The translations under genes and the position numbers were made by a program. From Procambarus clarkii (Eukaryota; Arthropoda; Malacostraca; Decapoda; Cambaridae): a stretch of DNA of 64,000 nt. Shown one piece after another: positions 51,952 through 63,571 of the stretch (position 1 is its first letter; each line of letters begins with the position of its first letter). The notes under the pieces were generated by a model that was given only the letters and a program-made list of their open reading frames with translations, was not told where the DNA came from and searched no databases. The DNA lies in the NCBI RefSeq assembly GCF_040958095.1, contig NC_091173.1, forward strand, positions 19,399,582 through 19,463,581, given 5' to 3'.

Positions 51952-53620
51952 ACAGTTCTATATTATCGATTGTTTTTGGTTGAATGGAAATGTATAATTG
52001 CCTCACCATACTTGTATTAAAATTGTACTGCTGAATGACAGTGACAATTTTAGTTTTAATAAGCTAGCTAATGGTGCCAGGTTTGTATTATGATGTGCAA
52101 TATGGAACAGTGCCAACATTTGATGATGTGCATGAGTTACAAAATGGCTTGGTTTGTTAATCTTTTAATTTGTGTAGCCTGCACTATATAATTCTTGTAT
52201 TATACTTCCCATCCAAAAGTTTCTTGTAAGCAGCTTGTCTTTTTTTTTTTTCTTTAACAAATGGACAAATTTGTATTGTCCCATAACATTATCATGTCAT
52301 TCATGCCAGTGTAAAAGGCAATAGCATGAAGGTCAAAGCTTAAAATATCCTGGAATATGAAGTACCATACGAGTTGATCCTCGAGTGACAACCACATTAG
52401 TACAGTAGATAGCCTCCATATTAGACATAAAAGGAAGACTTGATCACCACGTTAGAAATAGAAGAGTGAAAGGGAATTGGGAGTGGAATGGTAGGCAGTC
52501 AGTATGGGGGAAGGGAGACTTTTGGAGTACAGTACAGTACTGTCCATTCAGTAGAGCCAGGCTGTCACCTGATCGGATGACAGGCAAAGTTATCAGTCAC
52601 TAGCACTGATTTTATAGTTTTCTTCGAGGTGACATCAACTGCATAATATCTTTTTGATCATGAAATTACATTAACTCCAACCAGTTACTGCTGGCTAATA
52701 ATTCTTAGACATAAAGGAAAGAGGACAAATCAGAAGAGCATGTTAAGATAGGGCTACCTGAATAGGTTTCAGTTGTGGTTACTCCATCAGAGGGGCGTTC
52801 ATGGGGATAAAGACAGATTCTACAGTAAATTGTTAATTCCTCTTTTAGGACTGCCTCCTCTTCCATTTTGCTTAGTTATGCAAAGTTGTTGTTTTATGGT
52901 TACAAAGGAAACATATCATTCCTTAATTTCTTATTTTAACTATCAGAATTTAGAATTTCTAAAATATAGTTACAGGTTGTAAGTACAGTATGTATAACAG
53001 TTTATACAGTACTATACTTAGTGTATAAAATATATATTAATGCAGGCCATATGTATTATTGTTAAATATGTACTTTTGTATTTCATAGTAAACCTTTTAC
53101 CATAATATATAATTATCTTCTCCTTTCAATAGTGCATTTGTCATGTTGAATTATATGGTACATCAGGATTTTATCGGTACTACCTCGTTGACTGCGTGTT
53201 CCTCCCGTTACTATACTGTATACAGTATCTCTCCTTCCCATTACAGTATTACGCTGAGATGCATCAGTAAGGTGGTTGGGCTCACTGGCTCAAGCAAAGA
53301 ATATTCACTATACAATACTATATTGAATATAAATTCAGTGGATTTTGCACTACATGGGAACCTGGTCCAAGATAGTGATTTTAATCTAGCCAGTGACCTG
53401 TACAAGGAATTTGGCATCTAGATAATACAGAATTCCTCCAAGACTGATAATTTTAAATTAATATTACTAAAAAATTCAAACAGTGCTTTTTCCATTGGAT
53501 TTCTGCATCAAATTATGCACAAATGTATGCCCTATCATGTGCACAAATAAAGGGTGAATGCTGTGTATCTTGTTGTCCATTAAAATCTGTACAATAAAGC
53601 TTTCAGTCACATGCCATCCC
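51952..53620 (+). other. WDR83OS: WDR83OS 3' UTR and flank
   Basis: No gene seen. Canonical AATAAA hexamers at 53546-53551 and 53593-53598 could end a 1.6-kb 3' UTR; none is nearer the stop. The open frame at 53143-53421 has no splice sites or recognisable similarity. Confidence 0.4.
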
Positions 53621-53850
53621 TAAGGTGTGGCGTTGTTTACAATTTCCCATTTAGAATCCTTTCATTAGAAAGTATTTACACCACAGTATTGTATGTCGAA
53701 CATAAAAAATATTAAATGTATAAAGATATTGTACACAATGTGATAAATCAATGATATAATCTTTAGAGCAGGACAGCACGATCGAACCAATGTTGTGGAT
53801 AACCACAGATGTGCACCTTAACCCATGGACTAAAAGTGTGCTAAAAGTTA

Positions 53851-54063
53851 TACGACCTGGACCTGGAGTCCACCTGAACTCGCTGCTAATTTGGAGGCGC
53901 CAATCTGGTTCTCGGTCCAATTTTTACACATAGCTCGCATACACTGGTGAAGGTAATGGTGTTCTCGACCATACTTTATTATTAACAAAGCGGCAGAAGT
54001 TTTTGTCAATAGGAGATACTTTTTCAGTGATGGTAAAGCAATGGATTCATCTACCCATTTAAG
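53851..54063 (-). CDS. Possible terminal exon of an unrecognised gene
   Basis: On the minus strand TTGGTTTTTACAG is followed by an open frame of 70 codons (LKWVDESIALPSLKKYLLLT ... to a TAA near 53851). I do not recognise the peptide. It has internal heptad-like leucines and a basic patch and does not look like a retroelement. No upstream partner exon could be found, so this may be chance. Confidence 0.22.
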
Positions 54064-54199
54064 CTGTAAAAACCAAGATAGATTCAGTTCAAAATGTAAA
54101 AAATTATAATGAAGAACGGGTGATGGGGGGGATCTTACACAAGCTACCACTGGGTACATCAACACCAGTACATTTTCTAAACTAGGTGTGCATGTCAGA

Positions 54200-55490
54200 A
54201 TCTGAGCATAATCACCTCAGTTGTGAAAGTAGCCACCAAATAAGCACACACTAAGAATAAATGAAATGTTAAGATGCAACTTTCTAACAGAATTCCGATT
54301 AATTAATGTGATGAGATTTGAATCCTTTGGCTTCTAAAAGCTGTAACCAGACATTGTCAGCATCCCGTGCACTATTAAGACATTTAATATTAGAAAATAA
54401 CTACAGTATAGCCATAGCACCAGAGGTTGTAACTCTTGTAGTATTGCCATAATTGGTGTAGGAATGTGGGGCTACCATTACGCACCAGTGTTGCAATCAA
54501 CCTTACATCCCCTGCATTATAGGGTTGGGTTGGATTGGGCTAGGGACCCAGCTTCCCAAAATTTATTCACACTTGCCCAGACCCACGAAAGCAAAGTTAA
54601 ATTGATAGTAACATGGAACGTGTGGAGAATGAATATGGAACAAGTTGGACGTTTAAAGGAAAGCTAAATTTGCCAAGTTAATGGTAGGCTATGATAAAAG
54701 TAAATTATGTGAAGAGCAGAATTTGAGTAAATGTTATAAAACAGGATAACAAAAATTAAAGTGGGTAGGGATCAAGGATGCTTGTGGAGGTGCACAAACT
54801 GGCAGAAGACAGAATCCTGGTTGGGAAGGACCGACTAGACACCAATCCTTAACTGTACGCCTCTGATCACCGAGCAGTGATTGGGTACACAATTGTTAAA
54901 CGCTTAGTAGGTTGTATTCCGGGGACAACTTGTGGGTAAGGCTTTCCGTGAGCTATAGGAAGGGAAAGCTCTCGGAAGGTTAACAGAAGTACAACAAAAA
55001 TGTTTAGTGTGATGAAGTGGCAAATGCAGTTGATAAAATAATCATAAATTTATCTTTTGGACGTAAAGTTAACGAGTGAGAAGTCGAGATAACGATAGGG
55101 AAAAGGAAGGGCACGTAAGTAAGTAATTATCAAATGAAGGCACCAAACCGGGAACGCTATGTAGCAAGGGGAGGGGCAAGAAAAGGAGAGTATAATGAGA
55201 GAGAAACGTATGTGAAAAGGTAGTTTAAGAAGAAATAAACAGGAAGCAAATAGAGATAGGAGAATAATAATAAAAAAATAATGTAAATTTTCTAAGAAGC
55301 TAGGCAACTGTTGGTTACTTTTTGGGACAGGTCAGTACAGTAGCTGGCCAAGTAGCAGGGGGATCTCGAAGCCTAACATCAGGCTTCCTGTTTCAGTGAC
55401 TATAGAAAACCACACCGCCATACACAGGATGAGTACGGAATACATTAATAAATTACTGCTCGCCAAGTAAGTACGACTGCGCCACGGGAC
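54200..55490. other. AT-rich spacer, no gene seen
   Basis: No exon or clear element was recognised. The segment near 55085-55150 (AGTAAGTAATTATCAAATGAAGGCACCAAACCG) resembles 57120-57165 in reverse and parts of 4430, suggesting one more dispersed repeat. Confidence 0.4.
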
Positions 55491-55496
55491 CACATT

Positions 55497-55625
55497 TTAA
55501 TAATAATAATAATAATAATAATAATTTTATTTGCAGGAAGGTAGAATGGGTTGGTGAGATTACAAAAGATTGGTAATTCATGCAAAGCCACTAACTAACA
55601 CGCATAGCGTTTCAAGCAGGGTATT
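55497..55625 (-). mobile_element. LINE/SINE tail type 1 with (TAA)n end
   Basis: TAATAA units at 55497-55525 mark the 3' end. GCATAGCGTTTCAAGCAGG at about 55601-55619 is the tail core in reverse. Confidence 0.65.
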
Positions 55626-55834
55626 TGGGTATAATACCGCCTGCTACAGAGTGCATATAATTTAATGAATAAAACAAAGTAATGTAAATAATAGTGTTAT
55701 GCACAATAAATCCTGTATGTGGTGTAGTTCTGCTGAACGAATTTGGCTCAACTGAAAGGTCTATACATTAAATTCCCGCGGCAAGATAGAAACGTTTAGG
55801 CACGTTTCCTTTCATGTCACACTGATCTTAGTTT

Positions 55835-56130
55835 AGTTCATTTATTATGCACCCCATACCCATCCTGTGGGTATAAGAAAAAAATGGTTATGTTGGCACA
55901 TAATGGACTCAGGGACTGAACCACAAAATTCAATTAGCTAAGCAAGTTACTGTCTTGATGAGCTAGTTACAAAATTCAGTGATGATCACGACATCTCCCA
56001 TGCCAGCCAAGTATGTTGCATCCAGCTGCTGCTGTTGTTTTAGATCCAGCTACTCAGAACAAAAAGTTCCAAGCAGCACGGGCTATGGCGAGCCCGTAAG
56101 TGAAGGCTCTTTGGCGCTATTATCTGTAGC
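55835..56130 (+). repeat. Dispersed repeat, CCCATACCCATC type, extended copy
   Basis: Starts TTTAGTTCATTTATTATGCA and CCCCATACCCATCCTGTGGG, like 33050-33110. It also holds TCAATTAGCTAAGCAAGTTA, shared with 33430-33460, and AGCACGGGCTATGGCGAGCC, shared with 1-50. This joins three separate fragments of the window into one repeat family. Confidence 0.65.
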
Positions 56131-56230
56131 TGATACGGGAGATCGCATCCACTGGGTGCCTTGGGTAAATGTGCACTTAAGTTCCTAAAGGAGGTGGGTG
56201 AGGAACTCATTAGGCAAACTAGAGACTCAA

Positions 56231-56760
56231 GAAACTAATGAGATGATCTGACACCACTGTAGAAACTAATGCGATGATCTGACACCACTGTAGAAACTAA
56301 TGCGATGATCTGACACCACTGTAGAAACTAATGCGATGATCTGGCACCACTGTAGAAACTAATGCGATGATCTGGCACCACTGTAGAAACTAATGCGATA
56401 ATCTAGCACTACTGTAGAAACTAATGCGATCTGTTTCTGCCCGAAACGCTGTGCGTACTATATAGTGACTACAAGAACGTAAACGGGGACTGATCAAATC
56501 GTCTACTGCAGTTTCGGATACAAACACCATGCTATGTACCCTCACAAACTCAATGTACCTCCTCGTATATATATAAATAAATAAATAAATAAATAAATAA
56601 ATCTGGCACCACGGTACGAACTGACAATAAATAACCTGGCATCACTGTAGCAAATGACAAGAGATAATCTGGCACCAGTGTAGGAGTTAACTTGATATGA
56701 TCTGGCATATCTGTAGGAGCTAACCAGAGAGGATGTGGCACCACTGTAAGCATGTAAACA
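56231..56760. repeat. 31-bp minisatellite with an inserted LINE tail
   Basis: Seven close copies (56231-56447) of GAAACTAATGCGATGATCTG plus GCACCACTGTA, then older diverged copies from 56603 to about 56750. The two parts are separated by a tail type 1 insertion. Confidence 0.9.
56432..56602 (+). mobile_element. LINE/SINE tail type 1 inserted in the minisatellite
   Basis: CTGCCCGAAACGCTGTGCGT and TACAAGAACGTAA end in eight or so AAAT units. ATCTG at the left edge and ATCTGG after the AAAT run may be a short target duplication. Confidence 0.7.
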
Positions 56761-57203
56761 AAGCTTGTGTGCATTCGTCGTCCTCCTCCTCCTCGGTCGC
56801 TTCGACCAAGGTATTTCATTTACTAACCTGTGATTAAACAGATTGCAACGTGGAATTTACCCTGAGGTGTATGACAGTTGTCATTGTGTATTTTATGGAG
56901 GGAGGTGCTGTCGGGCTAGCCTCATCACGGCTCTTGTGGATATGTTCATGAGGCTCCCATGTTTTCTTGCTTTGCAATATGTAAAATTCCTGGATTAGTA
57001 TTAGGATTTGGTGGAATGTTAGGCTCTTGGCATAATTGTTTCTGTTGTAAAATCCTGCGCTTGGCATATAGTTCCCAGCTGTTTGGGACAAGAAGTTTGC
57101 TAACAGTATATGGTGCTACATAGCCTTCCCGGTTTGGTGCCTTCTTTTGATAATTACTTACTTGCTAACAGTATCAAGGTTTCCCTAAGCCAAAGTGTGA
57201 CCC

Positions 57204-57526
57204 GGTCCGTCTAATTACTGCAAGCTACCACAAGCTTCACTAAGCTTCCTGGTAATATGTTAGTAATGAATAAATATGATATATTTACTCATTATAATGT
57301 TGGTGCTGAATGTACAACACGAAAAAACATAATTTTAATCTGAAAAAGTATCTTTTTATAAAGAAATTAGACGAAAATAAAGAGCTGGTGACGCCAAATC
57401 AAGTCAGCGATCCAAGCGTCAGTTAGGTTAGGTTAGGTTAGGTCAACCTAACGTAACATATCATATTTATTCATTACTAACGTATTGCCAGGAAGCTTTG
57501 TGAAGCTTGTGGTAATTAGACGGACC
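57204..57526. mobile_element. Foldback MITE-like element with long inverted arms
   Basis: The left arm 57204-57283 (GGTCCGTCTAATTA ... CACAAGCTTCACTAAGCTTC ... GTTAGTAATGAATAAATATG) pairs with 57458-57526 in reverse, with an about 10-base extra piece in the left arm. The centre is AT-rich and holds four TTAGG units. No coding capacity. Confidence 0.75.
57423..57442 (+). repeat. (TTAGG)4, arthropod telomere-type repeat
   Basis: Four exact TTAGG units followed by TCAACCTAAC. They lie inside the foldback element, so they are interstitial and probably part of it. Confidence 0.85.
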
Positions 57527-57539
57527 CATGTGACCATCC

Positions 57540-58640
57540 TCAGGATGCAACCCACAATAGTTACCTAACTGTCTGGTAAACAAAGGCCTCAAATATAAGG
57601 AAATGTGCCAAAATGCCTCATCCTGTCTGAGAATCAAAATCTGGTAGAATCTGTCATGTGCTATTATGTATAATAGCATTTACTTTTCTATTGCAATTTA
57701 TATTAAAATCTGTCAGATTGTATTCCTTTCCCCAGTTTTTCAGATTTAAAATTATAACTGTCATTAAAAATATTGATCATAAAGAAGGGTAAAATACAAT
57801 CAATATCTTATTGAAACTGGTACAATTGAGGGATATCAATCTTGCGTCACAATTCATTCACACCTACAAATTCAGGAATGTTTATAACGAACACAGTACA
57901 AGACCTGGTTATGTAACCTAAATTCTTATCTTATCTTATTACTTTATCACTTCTTATGCTATCTCTTTATTGTGCTTGCCATCTGGTGGTGGTCTTGGAT
58001 GATAGCTCGGCAGGTCAACTAGCAATGAGCGGTGTGATGCTTGAATGTCTCTCTAAGGCTGAGTATCACTTGGAGAAGATTTTCAATATAGATAAATGAA
58101 CCTGGATTGAGTTTTTCTCCAGTGTTTCACTTCCTCCGCTATAACACAGGGAATGTTCGTTTGAAATTATCCACATTGTGCTGAGGAGTATATAATTATT
58201 GACATGACCTGGCTGTTGTCTTGTCCTGTCCTTAGAAAGAGTAGGACATTACCTAAGAAACCAAGTGGCCTGCTCAGAAAGAAGCTTTTAATTTACACTC
58301 AAAGACTTATCTTTTTTGTATTATTAATATATGTTTTACAAAGGTGAATACAGTATTTATATAGTGCATATAAGAACATAAGTAGGCATCACCACAGCAG
58401 ACCCCTATTGGCATATTCTGGAACATTGCCAACCCCTCTTTCCCATGTATTTATTGATCCTTTTTAAAGCTAGTTACACCATTTCTCTTCATGAAATTGG
58501 TTGACACTGTTTTCTACTTCCCCTACCATCCTGTTACCAAACCAGTACAGTACTTCCCCAGTAAAGCGGACTGCATTATTTTTCTATACAAAATTAGTGC
58601 TTGTGTTACTTTAAATACATAATTTTTTCAGGTTAAATAG
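57540..58640. other. Spacer upstream of HSPBAP1
   Basis: No gene found. AT-rich, with a short stretch at 58390-58560 that resembles decayed LINE C-terminal sequence in reverse. An upstream HSPBAP1 non-coding exon should lie here or further left. Confidence 0.4.
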
Positions 58641-58641
58641 A

Positions 58642-58689
58642 ATGCTGGCAAAGCAGTGGAACTTTGATCAAGCATTTTTCTGCAAGTGA
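58642..58689 (+). promoter_or_regulatory. HSPBAP1: uORF in the HSPBAP1 leader
   Basis: ATG at 58642 opens 15 codons (MLAKQWNFDQAFFCK) and stops at 58689, eight bases before the main ATG. It lies just after a TTTTTTCAG acceptor-like site at 58632, so it would be in the mature leader and could lower translation of the main frame. Confidence 0.5.
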
Positions 58690-58696
58690 TAAAAAT

Positions 58697-60157
58697 ATGG
58701 CTGAACAATTATCCAAACGATTATGCCAAGATCCCACTCAACTGTATGAAGAACAAGCTCAAGTTATAAATCCCAATGAAATCAGAAAAGCTATCCTTCA
58801 TGATTTAACAGAGCCTTTAGTGTTTCGAGGTTACCTTTCAACTTTTAAATGTGAGGATGAGCATGTCTCCCAGTGGAAATGTATGCAGTGGGATGCCTCA
58901 GATTGGGTTAAACTTTTTGAAGAAAAGGTACTTAAGTTTCGTGTAGGCATGAGATTAAAGGATAAGACAGTGCTTTCTGCTCCGCAGTGGGAAACTGCTT
59001 GCTATAAGGCAAATATGACATATTCTGAGTTTCTTCAGTGGTCACAAGGGAAGAGAAGTTGCACAACTTTTTGTAACCAAGAAGTGAATTGTAATGATCA
59101 CTGGGCTTATTTTGATTATTTTTATATGAAGGACATTGAGAATGTTAACCAGGTGGAAGGTGCTTTGGATTGGGGTTTATTTGGCTTTCCTGACAGAGGA
59201 GTTCAAGACAGTACTCTTTGGATAGGAACGACTGGAGCAAACACCCCATGTCATATAGATACATATGGCTGCAACCTTGTGGCACAGTTAATTGGTAGAA
59301 AAAGATGGGTACTCTTTCCCAGAACCCAGTCTGAGTACCTATCACCAACACGTATTCCATATGAAGAATCTAGTATATATAGTGAAGTAGGCTTTCCTCA
59401 TCCTAGTGTGGCCTCCCATCCCAAATTAATCTCTAGTACTCCATATGTATTCACACTTGAGCCAGGGGATGTTTTGTTTGTTCCAAAGCAATGGTGGCAC
59501 TTTGTAGAGAATTTAGACTTTGCAGTGAGTATAAACACCTGGTTAGAACTTCCTTCTGATCATGAGGAGCGGGTTAAAGAGTCACTAGTGATGTATCAGG
59601 TTGCCAGTTTGTGTCAGGGATTAGAGTCTTTGGACCTTATTAGTTCTGTGTTTAATCCTAATATGATGGATGTTGCTACTATGACATCATCTGAACTTTT
59701 AAAACTTTTGACTAAGCGTGTGTTTAAAAATTCAGTTCCGAGAGAAACTACTGCTGCTAAAAGTAACTGTGAAGAGGTAATCAGGGAGAAACCAATGAGA
59801 AAACAGTCTTTGATAACAAAAGATTGCAATCTTTTGTTAGACAGAAAATGTACTGATTTTAACTGGAAAGATGAAAAGTGGTGTGCAAATCACAACATTG
59901 AAAAGGTTTGCAGTATGTCATTTTTGGATTACATGCATTTAGTTTTTGGACCTGGTTCAGGAAATTGTTGCATGGAGACTGAGGTATCTATGAAAAAGAG
60001 AGATTCTCTCACCAAGGCTCAAGATGCCAATTCTAGAGACGATGATGATGATGATATAAATTTTTCACAGATTAAGCTTTTGGTTGATTCCTTTACTGAT
60101 CAAAGGGTTATAAGCATTTTGAAAATGGTTATAGATGAAAAATTAGCAGAAAATTGA
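58697..60157 (+). CDS. HSPBAP1: HSPB1-associated protein 1 homologue, JmjC domain, intronless CDS
   Basis: The frame is open from 58664, but the first ATG (58697, AAT-ATG-G context) gives 486 residues, almost the human length (488). The N-terminal third has EPLVFRGYL and KFRVGMRLKD, then FWAYxDY-type NDHWAYFDYFYM. The JmjC core follows: DSTLWIGTTGANTPCHIDTY with Fe-binding H186 and D188, GRKRWVLFPRTQSEYLSPTR, IPYEESS, then LEPGDVLFVPKQWWHFVENL with H268 and SINTW. HxD...H is complete, so a 2-oxoglutarate/Fe(II) fold is intact; the family's substrate is not settled. The C-terminal 200 residues are poorly conserved, with an acidic DDDDDD run. One exon carries the whole CDS. A splice-acceptor-like TTTTTTCAG at 58624-58632 suggests a 5' UTR intron. 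Confidence 0.95.
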   Translation: MAEQLSKRLCQDPTQLYEEQAQVINPNEIRKAILHDLTEPLVFRGYLSTFKCEDEHVSQWKCMQWDASDWVKLFEEKVLKFRVGMRLKDKTVLSAPQWETACYKANMTYSEFLQWSQGKRSCTTFCNQEVNCNDHWAYFDYFYMKDIENVNQVEGALDWGLFGFPDRGVQDSTLWIGTTGANTPCHIDTYGCNLVAQLIGRKRWVLFPRTQSEYLSPTRIPYEESSIYSEVGFPHPSVASHPKLISSTPYVFTLEPGDVLFVPKQWWHFVENLDFAVSINTWLELPSDHEERVKESLVMYQVASLCQGLESLDLISSVFNPNMMDVATMTSSELLKLLTKRVFKNSVPRETTAAKSNCEEVIREKPMRKQSLITKDCNLLLDRKCTDFNWKDEKWCANHNIEKVCSMSFLDYMHLVFGPGSGNCCMETEVSMKKRDSLTKAQDANSRDDDDDDINFSQIKLLVDSFTDQRVISILKMVIDEKLAEN

Positions 60158-60189
60158 CATATGGTGTAAGTCATGTTTTTATGACAAAA

Positions 60190-60245
60190 TAATATATATA
60201 TATATATACTGTATATATATAATATATATATACATACATACATAT
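60190..60245. repeat. TA-rich microsatellite in the HSPBAP1 3' UTR
   Basis: AATATATATATATATATA, GTATATATAT and TACATACATACATA units, 30 to 90 bases past the HSPBAP1 stop. Confidence 0.9.
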
Positions 60246-60335
60246 ACACTGTATAATGACCCAATTCAGGTATTTTTGAGAGATTAGGTCCCGATCATAA
60301 GTGCTATAAAAAAAGATTGACTGAATTTTATACCA

Positions 60336-60341
60336 AATAAA
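60336..60341 (+). promoter_or_regulatory. HSPBAP1: Likely HSPBAP1 poly(A) signal
   Basis: AATAAA about 180 bases past the stop. Confidence 0.5.
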
Positions 60342-60344
60342 TAA

Positions 60345-61180
60345 TTAGACTGTTCAGTCTAAAAAGAAGTTGATGTATGCAGTATATGAGTATAGTGTCA
60401 AATATACATGAAAGAGTGTCAAATATACCATGAAAGATGAATAGACTTTCAATATTAAGTTGTAAATATACATGAAATTGACAAAAATCCTTTACTGCAT
60501 ATAATGTATCACTAACTAAAAGCTATCTTAAGTAAGTACTAAATGGGTTGAACTATCCAAAAATCGTCAACTCTTTGTAGCCTTGGATAGATCAACTGGT
60601 TAGTACATTAAATAGGCCTTTAGTTTAATGATACGTATAGAATTTTTGAAACTGTCCTTTGTATTTATAGCTTATAGCAATTCTTTATTCCAAAGGCACA
60701 CTATGCATCAATAAGAGTCTCCCAAGAATATGAATTTTCCATTATAATACGCTGCAGACAGTTTCAGTCACATGGCTTGTGAGTGATACAAGTGTTCACA
60801 CATTCTCATGTGTTAACTATACTTTCTATTTTGGGCGGGGGGAAGGGGGAGCTTTAGTGATAGTTGGTGTTGCAAATTGAGGTAAATATTGTATATAACC
60901 CATTCATGGTACAGTATATTAAAAGAAAAATTAATAACAAGTCAATTGATAAAGAATTTAATGCGACCCGTAATGAAATATCACAGAAAATAAATATTTT
61001 ATGCAATTATTTTTTATTTTTACCTTGTGATAGAACAATTATTTAAGAATATATATATACATGTAAAGAATGACCTACAACATACACAATTGTTCAAATG
61101 TAAAATTGGCAATAAAAACCTAAGCTAACAAAATTATTTTAAACATTCACATTTAGCTGCTTACACTTAATTCACTTGAG
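60345..61180. other. AT-rich spacer
   Basis: No coding exon, RNA gene or clear repeat was recognised. A GGGCGGGGGGAAGGGGGAGC stretch lies at 60833-60852. Confidence 0.5.
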
Positions 61181-62430
61181 GGGTGTGTGATGGATGACTG
61201 CCTGGAAAATAGAGAGCCCCTATGGCTTTCTGGAGCTTACCGGGCTGTTACGTATGTATTAGACCATCAGTCGATTGAAGTTCTTTTGCCTACTGGGGAC
61301 CACAAGCCAGAACCTGGGCTCCTCAGAGAGGCTAGGGGAGCAATGGCCAATGGAAACCCCCATGTACATATTTGGAAGCATTCCCTATCTGTCATTGACC
61401 GGGGTTGGCACCCAAAAAGGTAGGCATCACAAAACAAACCCTACATGGTAAAAAAAATATTTTTGCTGCCCTAAGACCGAACAGAGAAAAGAACCCCCCT
61501 CAATTCTAAGACAAGCAAACATCACACTCCGCCGTCGCGTTGCTCATCTGCACAGCCCCCCACCCAACACCCCTGGACCTCCCACACCATTCAGTTCTCG
61601 GCTGATGTCTGACTGTGGACGTTGTCGACTTTGGCCTCTCATGCTGTGCGGTCTTGTGTCTTGTGGAGTTTTTCTGAGGTGCGGTGCACAGGCCAGGAGT
61701 AATTTATCAGTACTGGGGCTGCATGTGCTTAGGGTCACCTTCCCTAAGTGCTCTGTAAGTACTACCCTTGCATTCTGGGGTTCCCTTCCACAGGGCGATC
61801 AGGAACCGCTTCCGTAGGGATCTTTTGCTGCTCGGCAATTGCACACCCTTGGGGTCAGCTGGGGGTTTTCATTTCTTTTGTTTTGCCTTGGGTTGGAAGT
61901 GGTATCGTTGCTGGTAGGGGCGCATATTACTGTGCAGCTTGTCTCCCATTACATACAGTGGCCGGTTTGTTCCTCCTGGAGCCGTTGTGCTTTCGCAGGG
62001 GTTTTCTTTTTCTTTTTGTTTATTTTGTTGCTGCAGCATGCTAGGTTGATTGCTCACCCGGATGCCCTGAGGCTGCCACGTTTGGGTTATAGGGACCCGA
62101 ACTTGAGGGTGTTAGTCGCTTTGACCTTGATTTCATCCGCGCTATCAAGTCCTTCCCTTGTTGGTGTTATCCGTCCTGCTTCCCCCCCCCCCCACCCTCC
62201 CTGCTCCCAAACGTCTGAGGGTTTAGGAGTTGGGGCAGGGTTTAGACGGAAGTGAGACTCGGGCGGCTTCAGGGGCTGCCCCATCCGGATTGACAACTGA
62301 GGCATTTGAGCCGGTTCCTCCTGCTGAAGCTTCTGCGTTTTTACCAGACTTCACTGGGGTGCACTCTGGCACATTTTGCCTGCATACCACTAGGACCTGC
62401 TTGTGGCTCACTGCTTGATTTTCTCACTAG
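61180..62430. repeat. GC-richer dispersed sequence, family not assigned
   Basis: Composition changes sharply from the AT-rich spacer. The stretch at 61190-61425 has an open frame (AYRAVTYVLDHQS ... LLREARGAMANGNPHVH) that looks like part of a mobile element but matches nothing I can name. The rest (61700-62430) has several short open frames on both strands. No host gene is supported. Confidence 0.35.
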
Positions 62431-62441
62431 AAATCGTTCCA

Positions 62442-63290
62442 TTAAAGATTGTTTTCCCTTCTTTGCAACACTTGTCTGTAGTGAGGCATCACATTGTCAT
62501 TGAAAAGGTTAATGCAACGGCTTACTACAGCTTTCTCTGGGTAAGTCGTTTCAACAAAAGTTTGCATTTCTTCCCACAGCCTACACCACTTCCTAATTGT
62601 TGAGGAAGGGACATTCTCTACTGCCTCCTCCTCCTCTGAAGAAATATCCTCAGCTGCCTCTTGTTGCTGCTCCTTTTGAAGGGCTTGGAGTTCTTCGGTG
62701 GTCAGTTCATCGCTGTGTTCCTCCACCAACTCCTCCACATCAGCACCATCCAACTCCAAGCCCATTTTCCAGCCCAGAGTAACAATTTCCTCAACAATAG
62801 GCACTTCATTTGCAGGCTCAAACCCCTCAAAGTCAAGTTCTGAAACACCTTCAGGCCACAATTTTCTCCAGCCAGAGATCAGGGTTCTTTGAGTCACTTC
62901 TTGCCAGGCTTTATCAACGAGTTTTAAAGCACTACAAATGTTAAAATGTTTTTTCTAGCACTCTTTGAGGGTGAGGTTTGTGGCATCAGTCACTTCAAAA
63001 CATTTCTGGAAAAGTGCCCTTTCATGAAGTTTCTTAAAATTGGCAATGATTTTCTGGTCCATAGGCTGAATTAGAGGAGTGGTGTTATGAGGAAGGAACT
63101 TTATTGTGACAAAATTAAATTTGTCCAACAATGCATCTTCCAAGCCTGGAGGATGAGCAGGAGCATTGTCGAGAAGAAGCAGGGCCTTGAGTGGCAAACT
63201 TTTCTCCTCCAGATATTTTTCTATGGAAGGGCAAACCGCCTCATTCACCCACTCCATAAAAAATAGCCTAGTCACCTATGCCTTATTATT
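62442..63290 (-). pseudogene. Tigger/pogo-type DDE transposase remnant
   Basis: Minus-strand pieces in one frame are ALLLLDNAPAHPPGLEDALL (second catalytic Asp region), KFLPHNTTPLIQPMDQKIIA (family NTT..IQPMDQ motif), then KLVDKAWQEVTQRTLISGWR, KLWPEG and a C-terminal acidic tail ending RQVLQRRENN. This is the second half of a TIGD-like transposase. In-frame stops replace Trp codons near 63276 and 62955, and the usual ending RFLV continues in another frame, so it is not functional. The N-terminal DNA-binding half was not found. Confidence 0.85.
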
Positions 63291-63571
63291 ACCCCTCCAC
63301 ATCACACATGATATTTACCAAGAAAGAGGAAGAGATATTTGACATTCAGTACCTTCCTCCCTTGGGTAAAAGTGACTACAGTATGTCTTTTTGGGAATAA
63401 AGTATGCAATGCGTTATAATCTGGAAGAAAATGAGGTTGGAGTATTTGAAAAACCTGATTTCAGGAGAGGTCATTATGGGGAACTCAAGACATTTCTTTA
63501 AGGACTTTGATTGGAAAGACTTGCTGTTAGGACATGAAGTAAATGAGATGTATGTCAAGTTTTGTGAAAGA

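Noticed and set aside
57423-57442. Telomere or chromosome-fusion scar
   Set aside because: Only four TTAGG units, inside a foldback element, in gene-bearing sequence.
61839-62255. Plus-strand open frame of 138 codons as a host gene
   Set aside because: Overlapping frames on both strands, low-complexity composition and no recognisable domain or splice sites.
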